Positions 1 through 7,620 of a stretch of DNA of 27,318 nucleotides are shown piece by piece. The stretch lies in the NCBI GenBank assembly GCA_964560875.1, contig CAZLMW010000108.1, positions 1 through 27,318 on the forward strand. Direction: 5' to 3'. The stretch comes from CAZLMW01 sp964560875 (GTDB taxonomy: Bacteria > Myxococcota_A > UBA9042). The position numbers were made by a program, and so were the translations under genes. The notes beneath the pieces were generated by a model. The model made no database searches and had not been told where the DNA came from. It saw only the letters and a list, made by a program, of their open reading frames with translations. The stretch's first letter is position 1. Every line of letters starts with the position of its first letter.

Positions 1-80
1 CGGGTGGCCCGGACCCGGGTTATCGCTCAGTCAGCGACTTCCAATCGGGCCTGGTCTGTGGCGCGGCGGCCAGGGTATTT

Positions 81-232
81 GTCTTGGCAGACGGCGCCTC
101 GATGCACGGTGCCTGGGTCTTGTCTTGGCAGACGGCGCCTCGATCAAGGGTGCCTGGGTCTTGTCTTGGCAGACCGCGCCTCGATCAAGGGTGCCTGGGT
201 CTTGTCTTGGCAGACGGCGCCTCGATCAAGGG
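81..232. repeat. 41-bp minisatellite, about 3.7 tandem copies
   Basis: Units begin at 81, 122, 163 and 204, each starting GTCTTGGCAGAC; the last is cut at about 232. The period is exactly 41 bp, with only a few substitutions (a variant GATGCACGG in copy 1, and AGACCGCG for AGACGGCG in copy 3). Each unit carries a small GTCT/AGAC inverted repeat. A period not divisible by three argues against a coding repeat. No convincing gene was found in 1-277, so I read this as an intergenic tandem repeat downstream of the protease gene. Function unknown. Confidence 0.9.
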
Positions 233-271
233 GGAAGGACCCAACGGGGGAAGGCATTTTTGGGGTTGCCG

Positions 272-288
272 ACGGGGTCAGACCCCGT
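272..288. repeat. 17-bp perfect palindrome overlapping a stop codon
   Basis: ACGGGGTC-A-GACCCCGT is a perfect inverted repeat around one central base. The TGA stop of the protease gene (complement of 278-280) lies inside it. The motif resembles the short GGGGTC-N-GACCCC palindromes dispersed in many proteobacterial genomes, which is recalled rather than tested here. It could act as a weak terminator hairpin for the leftward gene, but no T-rich tract follows. Confidence 0.6.
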
Positions 289-3200
289 TCATGGTCCGCG
301 TCACGCGTATTGTGCGGTAGGTCGGCTTCTTGCCGTCGGCGTGCTCGGACTTGACCTCGATCTCGATGTGCAGCAATCCGCCGGCCTGTCCTTTCAGGTC
401 GAACGGTCCGCACGTGGCAAAGCCGGCCTTGATGCGGGTCTCGTCGGGCAGCGGGTTGCGGGTGTCCGTCGCGATAACCGCGCCTCCCATGGCGTTCTTG
501 ACCGTGCAGGTGACTTCCACTGCCGACGTATCGCGCAGCAGGTAGGTCGGACTCAGCAAGCGGCTCACGCGAACGTTGTGACGCGGATGCACGACGCTTA
601 TCAGCGGGGTCGGCGCGATGCCAACCGGTCGCGTAAACCCGCCCATCGCTGTCGTGTACGCCTTGCTCGGTCCCGTCAGCAACAGCGGTAGCTTGATGAT
701 GCGCACGCTGCCCTTCCACTCCGACACGAACATCGCCCGACCGTTGTGGAACGCGCGCACCCGGTCGGGATAGCTCTTGGACTTGTTCTTGAACGTCGCC
801 ACCGTCTTCCATGTGTCCGGATACGTGCCGCTGTTGACGTCCTTCATCATCACCAGTCGGTCGTCGGCGAACGAGGTGACAAACAGGTTGCGGCCGTTCA
901 TCCCCGCCCCGCTCAGCCCGGTGTCGGGCAGCCAGGCGAGGTCATATGGGCGCTCCAGCGTCGTCAACAGCATCTTCATGCTGAAGTTCTGCTTGGCCAC
1001 GGGCACCGGGAACCCGGCGGTACCGACCGGAACATCGACCAGCTCGGTGTCGTTGATCGTGCCGCTGTAGGTGACCGTGAATCGCTTGCCATCGGGGGAC
1101 AGCGCCAATCCCGATGGAAACGCGCCCTTGTAGTGCGCCGACAGCTTCTGGGGCGGGTACGTGACGCCGAACTGGCGCTGGCGAGCGAGGTGGTCATATG
1201 TCGTGAGCTGACCGGCATCCTTGCCCTTGCTGCTCAACAGCGTGCCGCGAATCGTGCGCAGCTGCGGCCCGGCGATCGTCCACGGGACGACGTCGTCGTT
1301 GAGCTTCTTTTCGGCGATCAGCTCCGGGCCATACGTGTCGACAAGGGCTACCCCTGCGCCGCCATCGATCGCGATCGGCACGTGCAAGATTCCCTCCGGG
1401 TCCATCCACGCGCGGTCGTGCAGCCCGATGGAGCCGGTCAGCTGCACGCTGCCGAGAGCGCGCAGCTCCTGCAGCGAAATGATCACCACCTTGTTGAGCA
1501 CGTTGCATGTCACGGCGGCGCGCGAACCGTCGGGCGAGATGCGGATGTCGACCGGGCCGGCCTTGGGCTTCGTCTGGTCGTTGCAGGGGCCCAGCGCGAT
1601 CTTCTTGGGCAGCCCGTTCTTGGTGCCCGTCTCCGGGTGAATCGGCCACGCAGTGACCGTATTGGCCCCGCCAACCCGATCGCCGATGAGCAGCAGCGGT
1701 CGAATCTCGGGGTACAGCGCCATCATCATCGGTTCGCTCGTCAACAGCCGCATCCAGTCGATGCGTGGCAGGCGAGCCGCGCCGCGTTGCCAGCTGCTGT
1801 CGTACGAGTTGACGTCGACACCCGTCTCGCGAATCAGCGCAACCACGCTTGCCGCCTGCAGATCGGACCGCAACCAGCGAATGAATCCAGCCATGGCGGT
1901 GACCTGGGGCGTCACGGAAGAGGTTCCATCGATGTCGCCGTAAAACGACGTGCCGCCCCGCAGTCCGTAGACGTACGTCGGCCCGACGACGTTGACGAAC
2001 GGGCCGTTGTTCGACGCGTAGTTTCCGGCCGGATCCCAGCGCCCCTCGTTGGGGGCGACCGTGGCGCCGACAAGCAGGTGGTTGGGCCGATGCGCGAACT
2101 TTCCGGGCCAGTACGTGTGGGCGAGCTTGTTGTGGTTGTGCGCCGAGACCAGCCAGACCGAATCGGTGTTCCACGAAAAAGGATCGCCGGGGGATTGATG
2201 ACCAAATGGGCCTCCCCAGTTGACGCCAAACACCTGCTTGACGCCCTGAGCCCGCGCGATCGCGTCAAACATCTGGTGTTGCGTCAGGTACTTCCGCTGC
2301 TCGTTGCGCGTGCTCCACACGTCGATGACAAACGGCAACCCCGTGTCGATGCCGGGCCGCGAAAACCCGCTCAGCGCGCCGTTTGCCCGGGTGTGCGTGG
2401 CGCCGGTCGCCATCGGGACCACCGCGCCGATGATGCCGACGCACGCCGTGCCGTGCCCGTTGGACTGAGGTCCGGGTCCTATCACTTCGCACTGCGACGG
2501 CGTCAGGTCGCCGCGATCGGTCCAATCGGCGAGCGCGGGCCGGGTCCAATCGTTGCCGTTCGTCGACAGGAAGAGCTCAAAGCCACCCGCGCCCGTGTGC
2601 TTGGGATAGGGGTTGAAGCCGTAGTTGCAGGGCTTGGTGATCCCGCTGAAGAGTCCGGTGTCGAAAAAGCCGATGTGGGCGGGCGGTCGCGCACCGCCAC
2701 CCATGGTCTCAAACTGCTTCCACGCGCTCGTCAGCCCCACCAACTTCTGGGTGTCGTAGAGGTTGGGCGAGGAAGGCGCGTAGTAAGGAGCCGTCGCCCA
2801 AAGCCCGGACTCGGAACCGCCCATTGTCACCGCGGCGGCCGACTCGATCTCGGGCAGCTTCTCGAGCGTCTTGGCGAGTGTCCCGATCGCGTCGATGTCC
2901 TTGGGCGCGCCCTTGAGCCGGTGCCGATTGCGCCACGGTGACCAGCCGGCGGCGGTGAGCCCGTGCGGTTTGACGGCCTTGTAGAGCGTTTCGGCCGTCA
3001 CGGTTCGACCCGCCACAACGGAGATCACGCCGGCGAGCCAGCTTGTATCCCCCTTCTTGGTCAGCACACCTCCGGAGAACTTCATCGCCGGGTACGTGGG
3101 CGCCGTCACCTTCGCGTCGATGACCTTGGCGCGCCGGCCGCCGGAGATGACGCGCAGCGGGCCGTCCGATGCGCCGTACGGCACGACAACCTCGATCTTG

Positions 3201-4084
3201 GATCCGCTCGCCGACGTAACTTCGGCCTGCACGTGGCCGATCGACACGAACACCAGGTCCTTGCTGGTGCCCAGTCCCGCGCCCCGAATCTCGGCTTTCT
3301 TGCCCACGACGAACGGGTCGTGGTCCTTGAGGGTCACCGGATCGGGCCGGAAATCGACAAGCAGCTGGTAGCCGGTCTTCTTGGAGGCGGTCACCTCGAT
3401 ATAGTGATCGTCGCCGGCGACAGTCGTCTTGACCGCGACATGCCCACCGAGCCGATAGACCCGCAGCTTGCCCTTGTGCTTGGCCTTAACGACAAACCAA
3501 TCAGCTTTGTCCGCGCCGCCGACCGAGCCGCCACCACCACCGCCGTAGGGCAGCTCGACGGCCTTGGCCTTGCTGTCGTTGGGCTCCTTCGTAAACGCGC
3601 CGGCAGCCGGCTTGGGCGCCACGGCTCCACCGTCGGGGGAACTGGAGGTATCGGCGCTCGCGCCAACGTCGGACCCCGAACCCGCATCGGTTGTCGTCCC
3701 CGCATCGGTTGTCGTCCCCGCATCGGTTGTCGAACCCGCGTCGGCTTGGGCAACGGCGTCCTTTACGCCGGCACTATCCGGCGATGCGACGACGCCCGCG
3801 TCCCCTCCCGAAACAACATCTGCGCCGGTGTCGACGTCGGGGACAGCGCCTGCATCGACCGGCGTCTTGGTGTCGTCGGCGAACGCGACGTCCTTGGTAG
3901 ACGCGCTGTCTGGATCGGTCTTGCTGGCATCGAGCGCGGCTACATCGCCGGCCTTGGCGTCGTCGGTAACGCTGACTTCGCCGGGCTCGTCCTTGCCTGA
4001 AGGGTCCTCCGAGCATCCGGCCCACGCGACCATCGCCGCGACCAAGGCCAAAGAGGCAGACAATCGGGCGCTGAAACTGTGCAT
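278..4084 (-). CDS. Subtilisin-like (S8) serine protease, surface lipoprotein
   Basis: A 1268-aa predicted secreted protease anchored by a lipid. The signal peptide ends in lipobox AWAGC with Cys24. A low-complexity Asp/Ala/Thr/Ser linker follows to about residue 160. Next come a pre-peptidase-like stretch with the E-x-N-D and ADWF motifs (about 165-235), a TIG/IPT-like beta domain (about 255-325), and the S8 catalytic domain. Its triad is visible: Asp475 in FFDTG, His544 in NGHGTACVG, Ser722 in DGTSSVTPQ. The last 450 residues contain propeller-like strands such as ISPDGSRAAV. I chose the ATG at 4084 because GGAGGAG sits 3 bases upstream and the signal peptide starts there; the longer reading to 4186 would overlap the divergent gene and bury the signal peptide. 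The substrate is unknown. The domain assignment is strong, and the propeller is less certain. Confidence 0.93.
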   Translation of the reverse strand: MHSFSARLSASLALVAAMVAWAGCSEDPSGKDEPGEVSVTDDAKAGDVAALDASKTDPDSASTKDVAFADDTKTPVDAGAVPDVDTGADVVSGGDAGVVASPDSAGVKDAVAQADAGSTTDAGTTTDAGTTTDAGSGSDVGASADTSSSPDGGAVAPKPAAGAFTKEPNDSKAKAVELPYGGGGGGSVGGADKADWFVVKAKHKGKLRVYRLGGHVAVKTTVAGDDHYIEVTASKKTGYQLLVDFRPDPVTLKDHDPFVVGKKAEIRGAGLGTSKDLVFVSIGHVQAEVTSASGSKIEVVVPYGASDGPLRVISGGRRAKVIDAKVTAPTYPAMKFSGGVLTKKGDTSWLAGVISVVAGRTVTAETLYKAVKPHGLTAAGWSPWRNRHRLKGAPKDIDAIGTLAKTLEKLPEIESAAAVTMGGSESGLWATAPYYAPSSPNLYDTQKLVGLTSAWKQFETMGGGARPPAHIGFFDTGLFSGITKPCNYGFNPYPKHTGAGGFELFLSTNGNDWTRPALADWTDRGDLTPSQCEVIGPGPQSNGHGTACVGIIGAVVPMATGATHTRANGALSGFSRPGIDTGLPFVIDVWSTRNEQRKYLTQHQMFDAIARAQGVKQVFGVNWGGPFGHQSPGDPFSWNTDSVWLVSAHNHNKLAHTYWPGKFAHRPNHLLVGATVAPNEGRWDPAGNYASNNGPFVNVVGPTYVYGLRGGTSFYGDIDGTSSVTPQVTAMAGFIRWLRSDLQAASVVALIRETGVDVNSYDSSWQRGAARLPRIDWMRLLTSEPMMMALYPEIRPLLLIGDRVGGANTVTAWPIHPETGTKNGLPKKIALGPCNDQTKPKAGPVDIRISPDGSRAAVTCNVLNKVVIISLQELRALGSVQLTGSIGLHDRAWMDPEGILHVPIAIDGGAGVALVDTYGPELIAEKKLNDDVVPWTIAGPQLRTIRGTLLSSKGKDAGQLTTYDHLARQRQFGVTYPPQKLSAHYKGAFPSGLALSPDGKRFTVTYSGTINDTELVDVPVGTAGFPVPVAKQNFSMKMLLTTLERPYDLAWLPDTGLSGAGMNGRNLFVTSFADDRLVMMKDVNSGTYPDTWKTVATFKNKSKSYPDRVRAFHNGRAMFVSEWKGSVRIIKLPLLLTGPSKAYTTAMGGFTRPVGIAPTPLISVVHPRHNVRVSRLLSPTYLLRDTSAVEVTCTVKNAMGGAVIATDTRNPLPDETRIKAGFATCGPFDLKGQAGGLLHIEIEVKSEHADGKKPTYRTIRVTRTMNGV

Positions 4085-4087
4085 GGG

Positions 4088-4094
4088 CTCCTCC
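4088..4094 (-). promoter_or_regulatory. Shine-Dalgarno GGAGGAG deciding the protease start
   Basis: On the minus strand GGAGGAG lies 3 bases before the ATG at 4084 (GGAGG at spacing 5). It is among the strongest ribosome binding sites in the window and supports the internal ATG over the upstream in-frame start. It leaves a 79-bp divergent gap (4085-4163) shared with the rightward lipoprotein gene. Confidence 0.75.
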
Positions 4095-4163
4095 GCGCGG
4101 TGCTGATGCCACAACGTTCGCACGCTCGACAAGGCCAATCGCGCACCGGCATGCTGGCGCCAC

Positions 4164-5432
4164 GTGCTTCGCAACCGACCAGACACCGCCGTTCAATCCC
4201 TGCTCGCGACCGCTTTGTGCGTGACGATCGCGGCTTGTGGCGGCGGTGAAAAACGAGCCTCTACCAAGCCCAAAACCGCCGAAGGGAAGACGATCGAAAG
4301 CGCCGATGCGTTGCTGAAAGCGGGCAAGACCGCGGCTGGCCTCAAGCTGCTCGACCCGTTGCTCTGCACCGAACACACGGACCCGGCAGGCACCGCCAGC
4401 GCGTTCGCCGACGAAGCCGAAGAGCGCCTCCGCGCCGAGCTCCCCCGCCAATCCCCGAGCGCCATCGACGCATGGATCGCCGATCGCACAATCTCGTGCG
4501 GAACAGACGCCGTGGCCAGCTGGGCTCAAGCCTTCTCGCGCGACAACCCGAGCAGGTCTTTGAAGCCGATGAAGCTCTTCGACGCCCTCGCGAAGCATCG
4601 CCCGTCCGACCGCATGGTGCCGATCTGGAAACAGCACGCGCTCATCGCCGCAGAAACCGGCTTGGTGCTGCGCATCAAGGCCAAGGACGCGCGTATCACG
4701 ACCGCCCAACAAGCGCCCGCCTCGCTCTACCTCGGGTTGCTCGGTGACCGGCTGGCCGAGCTCATCGCCATCACCGAGCCGGGCTCCACCTGGGTCACGT
4801 CGAGGACCAAGGCCAGCGACAAGCGCGCCCTTTGTCGAGCATTGCCGGTTCGCCGAGACGCCCTCGCCGAGCACGCCCAATGGCGTCGAAAAGCGCTGCG
4901 TGAAGCAACCGCTACCGGTGCAGATCCGCTCGCGAAAATCACCGCTGCAGCCACCGCCGCCGGCGCCTACGTGCGCGAAGGCAAGCTGATGACGACCTGT
5001 TGCGGCGACACAAAACCCGGCTCATTGCGCGCGCTGTCCAAGCACCTCAACACCTTCTGTACCCGCGAACACAAACGCACCGCCATCGGTCACGACCACC
5101 ACGTCGGCTTGCGGACGCTGCAAATCGCCGCGCTGGCCAAACACGGCAAGCTCGACCCCGATGTCGCCCGCTTGATCACCTCGCCCGCGGCCCGCAAATC
5201 CGGAAAAAAAGCAGCGCGACGTGCCAAGAAGCGCAGAAAATCGGCCTCTGTGGACCCATTCGCCGCAATCCCCCCCGCGGTGGCAGCCTGGATGAACGCG
5301 GCCCGCGCTTTCGTCGATGCGCGCCGCGACGTCGCCGACCCGTTCACGACCAAGCTGCGATACCATGTCCAAGCGGCGATTGCCCGCCTCAACAAACGCT
5401 ATCCGCCCGTTCGCGGCGGCACCGGGCGCTGA
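4164..5432 (+). CDS. Unknown lipoprotein, 422 aa
   Basis: I do not recognise the family. The protein begins at a GTG and has a typical lipoprotein leader: Arg3 and Arg5, a hydrophobic stretch, and lipobox TIAAC with Cys25 followed by three Gly. The mature part is mostly alpha-helical in character and rich in Lys, Arg and Ala. It has scattered Cys (including a TTCCGDT motif around residue 275) and a strongly basic patch, KKAARRAKKRRKS, near residue 345. No catalytic motif is evident. It is divergent from the S8 protease gene across 79 bp, so the two may share a control region. It converges on the HEAT-like lipoprotein gene with 40 bp between stops. The start is reasonable but not proven; no in-frame ATG fits the leader better. 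Confidence 0.8.
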   Translation: MLRNRPDTAVQSLLATALCVTIAACGGGEKRASTKPKTAEGKTIESADALLKAGKTAAGLKLLDPLLCTEHTDPAGTASAFADEAEERLRAELPRQSPSAIDAWIADRTISCGTDAVASWAQAFSRDNPSRSLKPMKLFDALAKHRPSDRMVPIWKQHALIAAETGLVLRIKAKDARITTAQQAPASLYLGLLGDRLAELIAITEPGSTWVTSRTKASDKRALCRALPVRRDALAEHAQWRRKALREATATGADPLAKITAAATAAGAYVREGKLMTTCCGDTKPGSLRALSKHLNTFCTREHKRTAIGHDHHVGLRTLQIAALAKHGKLDPDVARLITSPAARKSGKKAARRAKKRRKSASVDPFAAIPPAVAAWMNAARAFVDARRDVADPFTTKLRYHVQAAIARLNKRYPPVRGGTGR

Positions 5433-5472
5433 AGCGGCGCGTGATCGGGCGGGTCTCTTTGCAGGAACCTGG

Positions 5473-6396
5473 CTACATGGAGCGCAGCTTGATCTTGCCG
5501 TACGCCTGCTTGCATGCGGCGCGGACCGGGAATTCCTTCGTCGCCCAGATGCGGCCACCGCGGCGCTGTTCGCGGATCACGGAGTAGGGATCGGTCGAGG
5601 CCAGGACCGCCATCTTCTTGGCCGCGCGCTTGCCGCCGATGACGCCGAGCGTCTGGCAGGCCCACTTGCGGTGGTTGGCTTTGTCGGCGGTGAGCAGGCC
5701 GGAGACGAGCGCGGCGCCGCCCTTGCACTTGGCGTCTTTGAGGTAGGGCATGACCCACACCTGGGCGACGGTGCTGGCCCCGGTTGCCGCCGCGATGTAG
5801 TCCTTGCACAGGTCGGTGTGGCCTTTCGCCACCAGCCAGTTGCCGATGTGCTGCAGGCCGTAGTGTGCCGTCGCGCCGCCCATGGCGAAGAAGCGCCGGC
5901 CCTTGTGGGTGCGCATATATTTGACCCATTGCTTCTTCATCGGCACGCCTTCTTTTGCGAGCATGCCGATTGCGCGCTGGTAGCGGCCGTTGCCGTAGTG
6001 GGCGAGCATCTCGAAGATCTCCGTGAAGTGACCGCACTTGGCGAACTCGCGGGCGAATGATTCGACCAGCTTCTGGTTCTTGGGCGCGCCCTTGTACCGC
6101 GCGACGGCGTCATCGCAGGTGCCCTTGGTCGCGGATTGTTGCTTGATGTGCTTGCACGCGCGGCTGCGGTCCGAGTCGTAGCGGACCCGGCGTTTGCCGT
6201 CGCACACGTCTTGGAGCAGCGCCATGTCGTTGTTCTTGATGGCGGCGCGGATCTGCCGATTTTCCACCGGCATGATGTTTTTCAGTCCGCCGCACCCGGC
6301 GACGGTGACCAGGATCGACACCGCGACGGTCAGTCCGGTCGCGCGTTGAGATCCGACAGCAGAGAGAAGAGATGAGAAGTCGCACAAATGGCGCAT
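5473..6396 (-). CDS. Small HEAT-like lipoprotein, 307 aa
   Basis: A lipoprotein of unknown function. The leader ends in lipobox TVAGC followed by GG. The C-terminal third has helix pairs with the rhythm of HEAT repeats, for example KWACQTLGVIGGKRAAKKM and VRAACKQAYGKIK (about residues 235-300), which usually mediate protein contacts. The middle has several Cys that could form disulfides. I chose the ATG at 6396: GGAG lies 7 bases upstream, the signal peptide begins there, and a good promoter (6441-6468) sits between it and the longer in-frame start at 6504, so the longer form would start upstream of its own promoter. The family call is by pattern only. Confidence 0.82.
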   Translation of the reverse strand: MRHLCDFSSLLSAVGSQRATGLTVAVSILVTVAGCGGLKNIMPVENRQIRAAIKNNDMALLQDVCDGKRRVRYDSDRSRACKHIKQQSATKGTCDDAVARYKGAPKNQKLVESFAREFAKCGHFTEIFEMLAHYGNGRYQRAIGMLAKEGVPMKKQWVKYMRTHKGRRFFAMGGATAHYGLQHIGNWLVAKGHTDLCKDYIAAATGASTVAQVWVMPYLKDAKCKGGAALVSGLLTADKANHRKWACQTLGVIGGKRAAKKMAVLASTDPYSVIREQRRGGRIWATKEFPVRAACKQAYGKIKLRSM

Positions 6397-6440
6397 TGAA
6401 GGGCTCCAAGCGGTGGCACAAGGGTCGGTTGGTTGGTATG

Positions 6441-6468
6441 AACCTAGCACCGCTGAGCCGGTTGTGAA
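6441..6468 (-). promoter_or_regulatory. Sigma70-type promoter for the HEAT-like lipoprotein
   Basis: On the minus strand TTCACA (6463-6468; 5 of 6 to TTGACA) is followed after 16 bases by TAGGTT (6441-6446), preceded by TGC as in an extended -10. Transcription would begin near 6434, giving a leader of about 38 nt before the ATG at 6396. It is the best-looking promoter I found in the window. Confidence 0.5.
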
Positions 6469-6519
6469 GCGAACCCGCGACAAGCTCGGGCGGATTGTGC
6501 GCAATTGAGGGACACGCCC

Positions 6520-7620
6520 CTACTTGCGCCGCACCAACAACAGGACGGGGATGCAGATGATGGCGAAGGCGATGTTGATGGCGTTTTGATGAAAGCCAAG
6601 CGCCGCCGCAGGTGCGTTCGCGACGCCCTGGAACGACAGCAGGAAGATGAAGCTCAGCTCGTTGAGGCCCAGCCCCATCCATGACACCGGAATCGCGAGC
6701 ACGACCCAGCTCAACGCCGTGACGGTCGTGACGACGAAAAACGACAGGTCGAGGCCCAGGTTGTCGGCGAGCAGCCACGCGATGACAAACCACGCCAGGT
6801 GAATCAGCAGGCACGCCCCGAGCGCCATCACCACGCGCTTGGGGTGCCGCTTGAAGAAGCCGACAACGCCCATCCACAACGTCACGATCGACGCCAGCTT
6901 CGCGCCGAGCCCGCCGAGTCTGCCGAGCAGTCCGGTCACCAGGTCATGAACCCGTGTTGACGCGGAGACCGCGATGCCGCCGATGAACGCCGCGAGCAGC
7001 ACCGACAGAAAGCCAATGTAGGTCCAGCGGTTGGGGAAGTTGGGGGCGACCAACGTCGCCATGGTGCCCAGCAGGATGACCGAAAAGAGGCCGATAACGC
7101 GGTCGGAGAGCACCGAGATGAGGTTTTCGGCGCGGTCCTCTTCGGTCGACTGGCCGATCATCACGCCGCGCGCGACGTCGAAACCCAGGATCCCGGGCAG
7201 CGCCAACATCGCCGGGTAGCTCGCGAGGGTGAACAGCACGTAGCGGGACAGCGGCTGGTCCACGCCGCTTGTGTTCATCAGCTTCCAGCGCCAACCCATG
7301 AAGATCATGCGCACCAGGTTGATGCCGAGCGCCAACCCCAACACCGGCAGCGACATCGCCGAGACGTGTTTCCAAAGCTCATCGAGGTCGACAAAGAACG
7401 CGACGATGCCGATGCATGCGGCGATGCCGACCAACCGCAGGATCGTGCCGCGGAGGTCGCTCGTTTTCGCAGGGGGCGATTCAGTGCCAGGTTGTGCAGG
7501 GCCAGGTTGTGCAGGGCCAGGTTGTGCAGGGCCAGGTTGTGCAGCGCCCGGTTGTCCTGCGCCCGGCTTTGCGGCGTCCGGTTGTGCGGCGTTGTCATGT
7601 GTCGGGGTCGTTTCGGTCAA
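6520..7620 (-). CDS. Flippase-like integral membrane protein (UPF0104 / LPG-synthase TM family)
   Basis: A 366-aa polytopic membrane protein. Residues 1-52 are a soluble Pro/Gly/Ala/Gln tail with seven pentapeptide repeats related to AQPGP. From about residue 57 there are eight or nine hydrophobic segments (e.g. VGIAACIGIVAFFV, FLSVLLAAFIGGIAV, AIICIPVLLLV). The pattern R-x-x-x-M-G-W-R-W-K near residue 110 and VSWMGLGLNELSF late in the protein fit the LPG_synthase_TM family (PF03706, related to the membrane half of MprF and to AglD). Members move or modify lipid-linked molecules, but the substrate here cannot be told. It starts with TTG at 7620, and that codon overlaps the TGA of the giant lipoprotein gene (TTGA, 7617-7620), so the two are probably translationally coupled. 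No in-frame ATG lies near the start. Confidence 0.85.
   Translation of the reverse strand: MTETTPTHDNAAQPDAAKPGAGQPGAAQPGPAQPGPAQPGPAQPGTESPPAKTSDLRGTILRLVGIAACIGIVAFFVDLDELWKHVSAMSLPVLGLALGINLVRMIFMGWRWKLMNTSGVDQPLSRYVLFTLASYPAMLALPGILGFDVARGVMIGQSTEEDRAENLISVLSDRVIGLFSVILLGTMATLVAPNFPNRWTYIGFLSVLLAAFIGGIAVSASTRVHDLVTGLLGRLGGLGAKLASIVTLWMGVVGFFKRHPKRVVMALGACLLIHLAWFVIAWLLADNLGLDLSFFVVTTVTALSWVVLAIPVSWMGLGLNELSFIFLLSFQGVANAPAAALGFHQNAINIAFAIICIPVLLLVRRK
7486..7590 (-). repeat. 15-bp tandem repeat encoding a Pro-rich pentapeptide
   Basis: Seven consecutive 15-bp units run from 7486 to 7590. The first four are nearly identical (GCCAGGTTGTGCAGG on the + strand) and the rest are diverged. They encode the A-Q-P-G-P-like repeats in the N-terminal tail of the flippase-like protein. 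The unit is a multiple of three, so copy-number change would lengthen the tail without breaking the frame. Confidence 0.9.

Noticed and set aside
81..232. Possible CRISPR array
   Set aside because: The 41-bp units are contiguous without unique spacers, so this is a simple tandem repeat.
4085..4186. Longer N-terminus for the S8 protease starting at 4186
   Set aside because: It would place 34 charged residues before the signal peptide, and a strong GGAGGAG lies before the internal ATG at 4084.
3774..4880. Minus-strand frame of 368 codons across the divergent gap
   Set aside because: It overlaps both real genes, covers the shared control region and reads as an antisense shadow of the lipoprotein gene.
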